Part shown: piece after piece, positions 8,010-16,904 of the stretch
Layout: every line of letters starts with the position of its first letter
Numbering within the stretch: position 1 is the stretch's first letter
Assembly (NCBI GenBank): GCA_003427395.1
Contig: BFEA01000027.1
Location: forward strand, 1,114,606 to 1,134,790
Direction of reading: 5' to 3'
Length of the DNA: 20,185 bases
Source: Chara braunii
Taxonomy: Eukaryota; Streptophyta; Charophyceae; Charales; Characeae
Program-made: the position numbers and the translations under genes
Notes under the pieces: model-generated
Told to the model about the DNA's origin: nothing
The model's database searches: none
Seen by the model: the letters and a program-made list of their open reading frames with translations, nothing else

Positions 8010-8993
8010 CAGGATATCGGGCTATCCACGGTAATTGAGCACGCGATCCTTACGGGGGATCATCCACCCATTAGTTGCGCTCCGTATCGATACTCACCGG
8101 CGCAAAGAGCCGCCGGGTTCAAAAGAATCAAGGAATTCGAAGCTAATGGTTGGCTTGAGGCCGATATCGGACCATGGTCGTTTCCAGTGGTGATTGTGCC
8201 AAAGAAAGCAGGAGGAATTCGCATCTGCATTAATTACCGAAAATTGAACGATATCACGATTAAAGATGTGTATCCTCTTCCCCGGATTGATGAATTGTTG
8301 GATGCTATTGGTGGCGCTCGATTCTTTAGCAAGTTTGATATTCGACATGGGTTCCATCATCTTCTGGTTCGAAAAGAAGACCGCCCGAAAACGACGTTCA
8401 TTCTTTTCGAAGGAACTTGGCAATGGGTCAGATGTCCGATGGGGATTTGCAGTGCCCCATCCACGTTTCAGCGCGCGATGAATATGGCCTTCTATAAATT
8501 CGTGCGAAAAACGCGGCTGGCGCAAAGCATAATCAATTATTGTGTAACTGTGTATATGGATGATATCCTTGTGTTCTCTACTTCCTATAAGGGACACGTG
8601 CAGCACATTGAGTGGGCACTACACGCACTCAAGGACGCAGGGTTCAAGGTGGCGGTTGAAAAATGCCAGTTTTTTCTCACGGAGATCTCGTTCCTCGGCC
8701 ACGTCGTCACGAGTCAGGTGTTGCAACCAGATCCTCAAAAGGTGACAGTTGTGAAAGACGCGCCTGTACCGACTTCCATAACGCAGGTCCGCGCCTTTTT
8801 GGGTTTGGCGTCGTACTATCGAAGGTTCGTCAAGGGATTTGCAGCAATCGCTGGACCACTCACGAATCTATTGAAAAAGGATCGACCGTTGATGTGGAGC
8901 CCGCAATGCGATCGGGCTTTCGGAGAACTCAAGGCATCTCCGAGATCCGGCAAGTTTGTCATCCACGGCTTAGTCATGATCTGCGAAGGGTAG
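8010..8993 (+). pseudogene. pol: reverse transcriptase, Ty3 type, truncated before RNase H
   Basis: Open from 8010 to TAG 8991-8993, 327 codons, without an ATG start because it is part of a polyprotein. It starts with the pre-RT box [13 protein letters not shown], then [35 protein letters not shown] (first catalytic Asp), [23 protein letters not shown] (catalytic Asp pair; YMDD about 8553-8564), FLGHVVT, and the thumb signature [15 protein letters not shown]. All three catalytic Asp are present. The frame reaches the start of the RT-RNase H connection ([14 protein letters not shown]) and then loses similarity. No RNase H acidic residues and no integrase HHCC or DDE motif follow in any frame. 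The clade within Ty3 cannot be set by eye. Confidence 0.9.
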
Positions 8994-9354
8994 CACAGTT
9001 TTTCTGCACCGAGGGAGTGTGTGCCGCTACTGCTTTTCGATTCGCCAGGAGTCAGCGGGCGGTAATATTGGCGGAGGTGGTGGCACTTCATCGACGAGCG
9101 GCTCCCGGGACGAGCCACGTCACCACGATCGCTGCCTTCAGCGGCGACATCAGTACGATCAGCCCTCTGCGGCATACCGCGATCTTGACTTCCTTGCGGA
9201 AGTGGGCGCAGCAGCTGTCAACTGAGTGGCAGCACGGTCTTGCGCGTCCAGGGTACAATCTAGTCCCGACATTCGGGACAGATTTTGACATCCGCACTTC
9301 CCCGCGCCAGCCGGCCATCGCGCTCCTTGCCCTCGTCCCATTCCAGCGCCCCCA
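8994..9354 (+). other. junction between RT remnant and accessory ORF
   Basis: This is where RNase H and integrase (normally about 1.5-2 kb) should begin. All three forward frames were read and no motif of either was found. Parts of two frames stay open (to 9225 and 9358) but encode low-complexity or unrecognised sequence. It may be the scar of an internal deletion, or a leader for the ORF that follows. Confidence 0.5.
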
Positions 9355-10896
9355 ATGAACTGCGCCGCTCCCCTCGCTCCTCTCTCCACCTTCGGTCTCC
9401 CCTCTCTTTTCCCCACCTTGTGGCAATCCGATCTCCATCCTCGTCTCTCTCTCTTGCTTGAGCCGCTCGCTGTCCCGCTCCTTGATCCCAAGTATTGGCA
9501 GGTGTGGCACGAGATTTTTATCGATCTGTCTGTGTGCTTGGTCCGAGTGCAGGTAACGTGGACGCGGACCGACGAACACCCGCCGTGTATCGAGTACCTG
9601 GAGCTGCTGATCATCCAGGCTTGGAAAACGGACGTGGAAGGCGATCTCCTCGGCTTCCTTTTCGGATCATTGTGGTTGGGCCATCGCCATCCAATCACTC
9701 AAGAACTCGTCATCCCGCTAGAGCAGCTGGTCGACGATCTCTCCCTCGACATCGTTTCACAGTTCGACGACAGTCCCGCTCCGCACGTCATCACGTGGAC
9801 ATTGGCACCATATCTTCAGTGGACCGCTTGCTTGGAGGAACCTGGGAGTGATAGCACTCTGCCATCATGGCAAGAGTACTTGAAGCCGTACGGGATCATC
9901 GATCACGCCTTCTATCCGAAGGAGCCCGAGACGCTTGAAGGAGGAGAGGAAGTCACCGAAGAAGAGGGCGACGCCGACGAAGAAACGTCGGAGGAGGGAA
10001 GTTATAGTGAGTATAGCGAAGGGAACTCGGAGCAGAGTGAAGAAGACGAGGAGGAGGTAGAAGAAGAAGAAGACGAAGAGGAGGAAGCCGAATCGGAGTG
10101 GGAGGATCTGCCGGAAGAAGCGGCGCGCACAGGCACGGAAGCGGAAGATCCCGAAGCAGCACGTAGAAGGGAAGAGATCGCCGCTGGGAAAAACCAGCTG
10201 GAGATCACCAGCGGGGCAAGCTTGTGCATCAACGACGATCCGACCAGGGATCCAGAGCCCCCAAGCCCGAGGATGGCGGATCAGCAACCGCGGCTCCGAG
10301 CGCATCACGACGGAGACGGAGCCGATCCCCCTCCCCCTCCACCCCAACCCGTCCCCCAATTCGTCCACGTACCGATGCGGGGAATCGGCCTTCGTCCCCG
10401 GTCATTATCCCGCCGTCCCCTTGATTACCTAACCCTCTCCCAGATCTCTACCCCCGTCGTCTTTCCTCGCAACCCCTTTCCTCCCAACACTTTCGAGCAC
10501 TTCTACTCCACCCGTCTCACCGTCACCATCCATCCCAGCCCTTCCCTTCAAGCCGCGAACCCCACGTTCTGTCTACACGTCCTCCTGTTCAGTGCCGCGT
10601 GGCAACAGAATAACGCAGTAGAAGTCTACTGCGTAATCACGGGGACCATCCCCGTGTGTCGCCATCACGAGCTGTTTCCCGCGGCACTCTTTCGCACCTT
10701 CTCCACCTTCTACCCTGACTACCTCGCCTCCCTACCCCACAGTGGCGATCGGTTTCCTCGTTTCCACATCCGCTACGAGGAGCTCCCTATCACAGAGGAA
10801 GGGATCAACCGATACCTGCCCCCACACCCTCCCCGCCCTCCTCATCAACACCCCCCCATGTATCGTATCTACTTTCCCATTCCCACACGGCGTTGA
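9355..10896 (+). CDS. uncharacterised 513-aa accessory protein of the LTR element
   Basis: Single uninterrupted frame, ATG 9355 to TGA 10894-10896, strongly GC-rich at third codon positions, unlike its broken neighbours. Layout: residues about 20-190, a probably folded domain rich in Trp and Leu (W48, W51, W69, W90, W107, W148, W156, W172); about 189-256, a strongly acidic Glu/Ser stretch; about 300-345, a Pro-rich linker with a run of six Pro; about 350-485, a second apparently folded segment with aromatic and Cys residues; then a Pro/His-rich tail. No signal peptide or clear membrane span is seen. I recognise no family. Some plant Ty3 elements (Tat and Athila groups) carry an extra sense ORF after pol, and the position here is the same, but homology is not claimed. 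A captured host gene or a structural protein of the element are both possible. Confidence 0.65.
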   Translation: MNCAAPLAPLSTFGLPSLFPTLWQSDLHPRLSLLLEPLAVPLLDPKYWQVWHEIFIDLSVCLVRVQVTWTRTDEHPPCIEYLELLIIQAWKTDVEGDLLGFLFGSLWLGHRHPITQELVIPLEQLVDDLSLDIVSQFDDSPAPHVITWTLAPYLQWTACLEEPGSDSTLPSWQEYLKPYGIIDHAFYPKEPETLEGGEEVTEEEGDADEETSEEGSYSEYSEGNSEQSEEDEEEVEEEEDEEEEAESEWEDLPEEAARTGTEAEDPEAARRREEIAAGKNQLEITSGASLCINDDPTRDPEPPSPRMADQQPRLRAHHDGDGADPPPPPPQPVPQFVHVPMRGIGLRPRSLSRRPLDYLTLSQISTPVVFPRNPFPPNTFEHFYSTRLTVTIHPSPSLQAANPTFCLHVLLFSAAWQQNNAVEVYCVITGTIPVCRHHELFPAALFRTFSTFYPDYLASLPHSGDRFPRFHIRYEELPITEEGINRYLPPHPPRPPHQHPPMYRIYFPIPTRR

Positions 10897-12010
10897 AGGC
10901 CACGTGTCCCTGAATCAGCAGTTTTCGCGAAGATCACACCATTGACGATGACGTCAACTTATGCTCTGATTCGATCGACTGCGCTGACTGGGGGTGCAGA
11001 GCACACGGAGATCTGATGGACCATGATGACGCCACCTGGACCATGTCCGAAGTTCGAAGGACAGGGGGTTGCATATGACAGGGCTGCAGAGAGCAGGATC
11101 CAAAACCGCACGAGCCGGCACGATCCACGAAGATCTTGCCACGAATGTTGTCGCCAGCTCATTATGCTGATCCAAGCCCGTCTTGCTTCTTCGTTCCTTA
11201 TACTTCTTCCTGCTTCTTCGTCCCCTCCCTTTGTTCAACCTTTCATGCGATCAGGAGATCGCATAATTTTGGAACCCCCTGCGCGTCACATATGTGACGA
11301 ACCACTTCCCGACCCCGTGCTATCTTTCGTACCCCCTTGGCCCAACACCCCTTTGTGTATCATACCGACCCCACAGAACCCTCGTCGCTTTTCTTGATTT
11401 CAGGCGCCTTGTTTGAGCCCCCATTTTCGGAAGTTATATTGATTTTTGGAATTTTTGCTTTTTTTTTTTGCAATTCGGGAAATGCATAGGAAATTTCGCG
11501 CGCCTTAGCGAGCGCACTGGGAATCAGGCTCGACAGTTAGGAATTACGGAATAAGCGGAGCCCGACGTATCTTTTTCCTTGCATGAATATTCTCGGTTAC
11601 GTCGGAGAAAACTCTAGGAATTTTGCGAGAATACGGATAGGCGTAGGACTTTTTTTTCCCTCGTCGACTTTCGCACGCGGATATGGTGATTTCAATTTTT
11701 GAATTGGTGTAGGATATAGGCAAGCTGTAACTGTTTCAGTGCCTTTTTCTCTTGCTGTCGGCACCGTGCATGCGAGCATCCTCCTCCTTATTTCCCTCGC
11801 CATCCTTCCCCCGCACTCTCCCCTTTCCCTTCCCCCTCTTCTCCTTCTCTTATTGCAACTGTTTTTCCCTCGCTGCTTTTTGCGCGCCTGCTTCCCTTTC
11901 TTGATCGTCTGAATCTTGGATCCGTCTCGCACTGTTTTTCACGCTTCATCTCTTTCCGCTCATCAACCTTGACTTACGGAGCCCGGTTAATCCTCCGATC
12001 ACCCTTGCTC

Positions 12011-12204
12011 ACCAATCAGACGCGTTGAACAAGAGGATCTTCCTATTGCACGACGAATTTGATTGGCCGATCCTTGGGTTCTGAAGGATCAACATGGCTT
12101 CCGCAGCATGCTCCCCACTAAGTTTCTCCTCCTGCTTCTTCTCTGACATCCCGACTTTCCCCCTGTCATCTCCCTCCCTTATCCTCCTTCCCGCAGCTAT
12201 AAAT
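12011..12204 (+). promoter_or_regulatory. possible internal promoter (CCAAT and TATA-like boxes)
   Basis: ACCAATCAG at 12011-12019 and an inverted CCAAT (GATTGG) at 12061-12066 lie about 135-190 bases upstream of CTATAAAT (12197-12204). The spacing is plausible for a plant promoter, but such short motifs also occur by chance. Confidence 0.25.
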
Positions 12205-12620
12205 TCCGCAAGCGCGTCCGCAAATCTCTCTTACGTTCTCGACTCCCAAGCCAACTTCCGGGAAGCAGTGGCTAGGTGGAGTGTTTGGTGCGAGTCGGAA
12301 AGTCCTGTCGGGCTGACGACAGCTGGCCGGTTGCGCGCTTGATCGCCACGACGAAACTGTGGGATCGGGGCGAACCGCGTCGAGTTTGTGTCGGCGGGGT
12401 GACGATCGCAGCGGTGGACGTAGGCACACGACAGCCGGGATCGTCGGTGCGGGTATGAGGACCGGTGATTGGAGTTAAGTGAGTGATTGGCCCGGGGCCA
12501 TACTGGAAATCCACGGCGAAAGCGCCTTTGTTGTTGCGGATCTTTATCTTTTGGTGTGAGTGTACGGCTGCAACACCGAATGTCCTCTTTCAGATCTCAG
12601 TATCTCCTATCCCGACATTT

Positions 12621-12639
12621 CTCTCTCTCTCTCTCTCTC
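12621..12639. repeat. (CT)n microsatellite, short
   Basis: Nine and a half CT units in a row within the non-coding tail of the element. Confidence 0.95.
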
Positions 12640-13332
12640 CTCTTTCTCTGAGTTGAATGATGCTGTGACATGAGTTTGTCCTCCTCGTGAATAAAAATGA
12701 CTCTGTGTGCTTTCCTGTGCCAAGGAACTTCTTCCAAAACTCTTCCATTAGTTTCATGGGTAATCCCCAAATGTCGAGGAATTGATACTCTTGTCTCGTG
12801 AATGGTGGATGCGTGTATAAAGTTGCCTCGGATGATTTCTGACCCATGCACCCCTGGTCATTTTCGCACCTTCCACAGTGGATGTATGTACGTAGATGTT
12901 TGTCTTTTTGCGTTGATTAGACTCAACGACGGGATTTTGTTCGAGAATGCAAGAGTGTTTAAATCTGTGGTTCTGAATGCACCGCGCATGTCATCTGCCT
13001 TATGCTGCACGACATCTGCAACCGATCTACCGGGCAGCCTCGAAAGACAAGGCGCCTTGGATCAACGCCGCGTCGGCTTACTAAACCTGAGTCGCGGGTC
13101 GGTCCCTCGGTCGAATGCATGATCAAACTTATAAGTGCTCTATCTCTCTCGTGTCGAAAACAATTGATTGGCTGTTGTGCGGGTGTTGTTATCTTTTCTT
13201 GATGACGTCCCGGGATCTTTGCAATTGATTGACAAGTGGACTGACGCACGCCCTTCGATCGGGCGCCAACCTCTCGTATCTCCCGCGTCGACGCGACCCT
13301 TCCCTTACGACGAGGAAAGGAAACGTGTATGC

Positions 13333-13341
13333 GAGAGAAGT
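13333..13341 (+). other. polypurine tract before the 3' LTR
   Basis: GAGAGAAG followed by T sits directly upstream of TGTTGCACGG, the probable LTR start. A second purine run, GAGGAAAGGAAA, is at 13311-13322. A PPT here primes second-strand DNA in LTR elements; which of the two is used is not certain. Confidence 0.65.
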
Positions 13342-13985
13342 TGTTGCACGGATCGGCGGACGATACTACTTTCCTCCTGAAAATCCTTGCTCCGGATTTG
13401 TGGACGCTGGATTTGCCATTATCGATACACACTTTCCGGCTTACTCGATATTATTGCCCTTTAACGAGCTGATCGTCATTCCGTGGGCGGCAGTAGAACC
13501 CCACTGGCCTCGCACTCTGTGCACTGAGTGCCAGCGTTTCGAGCGCTACGAATCCAAGGGTTTCCACTACCGTATACGGAACGATGACGAACATAGAGAA
13601 AGAGCCACACGACTGAGACCCTCCATGTCGGACTCAGAACTGACCAACGAGCGACGTCATGATTTAATACGCAAACGAGACACGTGAAGCGTGCCGAAGC
13701 CTTTTTGCTCTAAACGAAGGGTCGTAGCCCGGTGGGGAGTCCGACAATACTTTTTGGATTAGATTTGTATTCCTCTCTCCTTTTCGCGCCGAATTCGTTC
13801 ACGCATTCTGTAAACGCGCGAAAAATCGACTCACTTCATCGGACCGTCACGGGGGATTTCAGTTTTGTCTGTGTCCCCACACTCAATTTCCAAAAATCCT
13901 TGGCACACCCCATCTTGCTGTTTTTCTGGGTCTCTTTTCCGCACACTTAGCACTCCGAACGAAAGACAACACGGGGCGTGAGGTT
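13342..13985 (+). repeat. 3' LTR
   Basis: Direct repeat of the 5' LTR. It probably starts at TGTTGC (13342), giving a normal TG start, and shared sequence ends at GTGAGGTT (13985). The LTR-internal open frame present in the 5' copy is cut by TGA at 13685-13687. The inverted repeat TTTTCGCGC / GCGCGAAAA is kept at 13781-13789 and 13816-13824. The next base begins a reverse-strand LINE fragment. Confidence 0.92.
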
Positions 13986-14395
13986 AGCGCGTCACATCCC
14001 AGATGTCTCTCACTTGGATTACCCCTTTTCCTATCCAAGATCTGCCAAAGGCGCCCGGGCTAGAATCTGCTAACGGGGGGCCGTCTGTCGAGTGGTTGAT
14101 CCAAACATTCTCAAACAAGATTTGGTTGAGGATCTGGGTTTTGGAGAAAGGTTCTGTCTGGATGGTAGGTCTGGTCTTATTCCATGTCGTCATGATGTTG
14201 CCCCAGACTATGGACTTTATTTGCCTCTTGCAAATTGATTTTATATGGAAGCACAGCCAAACATGGCTTGGCTGTGTGAGCTCTCATTCCTCCATAAGGA
14301 TGAATTCTGCAAAGGCGATCCAGATTTTTTTTTCGTTGTCTAGCATGGCGTGAACTGGCCATTTGGATAGCAGGGCCATGACCTCTCTTCTTTTG
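13986..14395 (-). pseudogene. LINE ORF2 fragment, reverse strand
   Basis: Read on the - strand, this encodes a piece of LINE ORF2 from between the RT and the C-terminal domain. It aligns with the + strand LINE at 16440-16860: the - copy has ILFENVWINHSTDG and WIGKGVIQVRDIWD where the + copy has PLFENPMIKHSDGN and WIERGIIRISDIWD. The - copy carries a stop (TGA at 14286-14284) at the position of one in the + copy (16539-16541). It is cut off exactly at the 3' LTR end, and the missing continuation is not found on the far side of the LTR element. Confidence 0.8.
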
Positions 14396-14490
14396 GGGAG
14401 AACTAAAAAGAAGAAAGGAAAGAAGAACATAGTGTAGTTTTCAAAAAGAAAAAAAAAAAAACAAAAAAAAAAAAAAACAAAGAAAGGAAT
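14396..14490. repeat. A-rich low-complexity run
   Basis: Mostly A on the + strand, with two long A runs separated by single C (about 14447-14478), interrupting LINE-like sequence. It could be an old poly(A) tail of a + strand insertion or simple-sequence expansion. Confidence 0.7.
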
Positions 14491-14587
14491 CGCGTAGGCC
14501 ACCGGGCAGTGAAGCTATTCCCTAGAGCTGTTACTTGAGCCATTCTAAACCGATTTTTCAATGCGGCTTGGTCTTTTGATGGCAAGA

Positions 14588-14760
14588 AAGAGGTCCCACT
14601 AGCAATAGCGAACGGGATTTGATAAATATCCCGAATCTGGACGTCTTTCCGGTAGACATACAGGAAAGCAATTCAATCTCGATATTCTGCACCTTTCCAC
14701 AAACACGTCCAGATTTAGGTCTTCAATCTAATCCTCTTTGCTATGCTAGTGGGACCTTGC
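14588..14760. repeat. inverted pair of LINE-derived arms
   Basis: GGTCCCACTAGCA (14592-14604) and TGCTAGTGGGACC (14744-14756) are perfect 13-bp reverse complements. The similarity extends inward to AATCTGGACG (14633-14642) and CGTCCAGATT (14706-14715), giving arms of about 50 bases. Read outward, the arms encode related peptides (DIYQIPFAIASGTS on -, LGLQSNPLCYASGT on +), so this looks like two copies of one element in opposite orientation. Confidence 0.75.
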
Positions 14761-14861
14761 CCCAGGAAGGGTATTTTAAGGGGCTTAATGGATATGATGA
14801 TTCATAGACCTCCCCCAAAAAAAAATAAAAAAATATCGGCCTTCTTTTTAGGAGCAGGGGC

Positions 14862-14930
14862 TTGGACCCACTAGCAAGGTATTCTACCACGCTGTTCAGG
14901 ATTTTGATCACGTGTGGCATCGAGTGACTC
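14862..14930 (-). repeat. uninterrupted relative of the LINE target site
   Basis: The - strand reads GGTAGAATACCTTGCTAG and then TGGGTCCAAGCCCC. The same sequence with small differences is split by the + strand LINE: GTAGAATACTTCGCTA ends at 15541 and AGAATACTTCGCTAG with TGGGTCCAGGCCCC resumes at 18434. The peptides also agree on both sides of the break (KILNSVVEYLASGS versus KIVSHVVEYFA and EYFASGS). This is therefore a paralogue of the site before LINE insertion. Confidence 0.7.
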
Positions 14931-15527
14931 GGTATGGCTGTCGAATAGATTTGATCTTGATGCCCTGGTAGTTTCCGAGCGGGGACTGTAAAGATGCCCA
15001 CCTCCCGTCCAATGAGATGCGTCGAAAAAGAAAAAAAAAAACGAAGTTGCCAGTGGACTAACTTGGACACGATAGCTCTTGGCTTTGTGTGGGCGGGAAG
15101 TCAGGATTTTATGAGTTTTAAAGGGGGGGGGTTGATTTCCAGACTTCGTTTTTTTTTTTTTTGGCTCTGAGAAATAGAACTTGAAATGTGAAATTCGAAT
15201 ATTGTGGTGCATCTGACAGGAACGCTTCCGCGTCTGTCGGATGGCCTGCTAAAAGCATCATGAGATTCATCGTGAGGAATGTATCCCAATACCCGTTACT
15301 TGTTCATCCTCGTGAATGTGTTCGTGGACACATTTTATTGCCATGGTACATCACTATGAAGACTTACATGAAGGAGATCGTACCAACCCATGAATTCGGG
15401 TGCACAATTGTTCTTCATAGTTTTAGGTGCTATTTCAATTCATTTTAAATCAGAAAACGATCCATTCATGCAAATAAAAAATCACTTTGTATTTTCCAAA
15501 AAATCATAAAATTGTGTCACACGTCGT
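14931..15527. other. no gene seen
   Basis: A 600-base stretch with a G run (15123-15131), a long T run (about 15149-15164), an A run (15033-15042) and short open frames in several frames. An 86-codon frame at 15188-15448 has no recognisable features. The last ~30 bases before 15528 resemble the repeat at 14862-14930 in inverted orientation. Confidence 0.5.
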
Positions 15528-15541
15528 AGAATACTTCGCTA
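15528..15541. repeat. target-site duplication of the LINE, left copy
   Basis: AGAATACTTCGCTA is repeated exactly at 18434-18447, one base beyond the poly(A) run. A length of 14 bp is usual for target-primed LINE insertions. Confidence 0.75.
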
Positions 15542-16901
15542 CAGCGATAGAATCGCTGGAGATTATCCAATCCGAACAACTTAACCTTTCGGTCCTTCTG
15601 CTTGACCTGGAGAAAGCGTACGACCGAGTTAATCGGTCATACGTTTTGACCACATTAAAGTGGATGGATTTTTGTGACAATTTTTGCACATGGGTTAAGG
15701 GTTTGTATACCTTGTCCACAGCATCCGTGATCGTGAATGGTGAAGTCCATAAAGCTTTCCATTGACTCGCTCTCTGAGACAGGGTTGCCCCCTGGGTCCC
15801 CTGCTTTTTGCACTCCAACTTGAGGGTCTGCTCAATAACATTCGTGAGAACCCTGAGATTCGAGGTATGTTAGTAAATCAATCAGAGTACAAAGTCAAGG
15901 CTCTCGTGAACGACTTATTTGCAGTCATCGAAAATTCGTTCTCCTCAATGTCTGCTCTTAAAGATTGCCTTGATGAATAGTTTGAATTGTCGGAAACTTC
16001 CGTCAATTGGCATAAGTCCCTATTTTTTTTGCACGAGAATTACCAATCAATTATGGAGTGGGTCATGAAGAGGCTCAAAGGCTCTGACTCAGAGCGATTC
16101 CTTGGCGTCCAAATTGCCTTGGAAGACTGTTCAGACAGTCAGGAGGATATCCTCTTGCAAAGAATACTTCACAGGGCTGTTATATGGGGTAAAGCCCCGC
16201 ATCTTTCCCTCTTCGGGAGAGCAATGGTTGTAAATGGTGCACTATTCGCCTTGCTATGGTTTGTGGGAACAGTTCGTCAATTCGGCAACCACCTGAACTC
16301 ATGTCTCAAAAGAAGAGCCGCAAAATTCATCTGGAAGCCATACGCGGAAGAAGCCGATGACTTTCTTTCGAAAATTGCATGGGAAATGCTTTGCCTCCCT
16401 CATGAAGAAGGAGGCCTGGGCATAAAAGATCCGTCCAAACAAAACAGTTCTTATCTGGCTAGATGAATAATCAAAGCCATCACGGATCCCCAGGAACACC
16501 TTTGGACCATCCTTGCGGAACATATACTGTCCATGGAATGAAATCTTACTCGTTCGTCCGATGTTTGGACATGTTTGCTGCTTTACTCCTATCAACACAG
16601 ATTGGTTAAATCATTGTTCTGGCGGGCAGTAATCAAGGCCTGGAGGAAAATCAGGCCTTATTCATGGGTGAAACCAGTTACCAAATCTGAGGTTCTGTTA
16701 CAACCATTATTTGAAAATCCAATGATCAAACACTCAGATGGCAACTGGTTTTCAGCAGACTCACCGGCGACAAATTTTGGATGTTCCTGGATTGAGAGGG
16801 GTATTATAAGAATAAGCGACATATGGGATGAATTAACTGGATCATGGAAGTCTGCAAGAGCCCTCCGATCCACACCAGGGGCGGTCTAGTTTTTACAAGA
16901 T
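15542..16901 (+). pseudogene. LINE ORF2 reverse transcriptase and following region (broken)
   Basis: RT signatures appear in order: LLLDLEKAYDRVN (about 15598-15636), the RQGCPLGPLLFA block (about 15780-15815), the active-site region near 15900-15920, VNWHKS (about 16002), FLGVQI (about 16101) and WKPYAEEADDFLSKIAW (about 16333-16383). A frame change lies near 15760, and stops occur at 15978-15980, 16464-16466, 16539-16541, 16887-16889 and 16902-16904. Where active LINEs carry A-D-D, this copy reads V-N-D (15906-15914), so the first of the paired catalytic Asp residues is lost. Confidence 0.87.
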
Positions 16902-16904
16902 TGA

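Larger units (their letters stand above)
10897..13332. other. non-coding 3' internal region of the element
   Basis: About 2.4 kb between the accessory ORF and the polypurine tract. Open frames are short, overlap on both strands and resemble nothing known. Notable parts are a T run near 11460, CCAAT-type boxes (ACCAATCAG at 12011-12019; GATTGG at 12061-12066), a TATA-like CTATAAAT (12197-12204), an ATG in good plant context at 12094 opening an 82-codon Ser-rich frame, an intron-like GTGAGT...CTCTTTCAG span (12479-12593), and a (CT)9 run. Long non-coding tails are common in large plant Ty3 elements. Confidence 0.6.
4420..13985 (+). mobile_element. Ty3-type LTR retrotransposon, defective
   Basis: The element is bounded by two direct LTRs, with PBS after the first and a purine tract before the second. 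Internal order on the + strand is gag, protease, RT, an unidentified ORF, then a 2.4-kb non-coding tail. RNase H and integrase, expected after RT in Ty3 elements, are not visible. Internal coding frames carry at least seven stops and several frame changes. The LTRs differ at about 28 sites by hand count over ~634 bases, mostly transitions, plus small indels. No target-site duplication is found: the bases before 4420 do not match those after 13985. The left flank is the hairpin region and the right flank is LINE sequence, so one side has probably been rearranged. Retained sites (PBS, PPT, LTRs) would allow mobilisation in trans, which is inference. Confidence 0.9.

Noticed and set aside
8994-9354. 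Search for RNase H or integrase motifs
   Set aside because: All three forward frames were read; no HHCC, DDE or RNase H acidic pattern is visible.
8094-9698. Reverse-strand frames of 119-179 codons opposite RT and the accessory ORF
   Set aside because: Antisense shadows of the sense coding frames.
9865-10368. Reverse-strand 167-codon frame rich in Phe and Leu
   Set aside because: It is the complement of the acidic Glu/Ser tract; the Phe run is a by-product of GAA/GAG codons.
12959-13432. 157-codon reverse-strand frame overlapping the 3' LTR start
   Set aside because: It crosses the PPT/LTR boundary in antisense and shows no domain.
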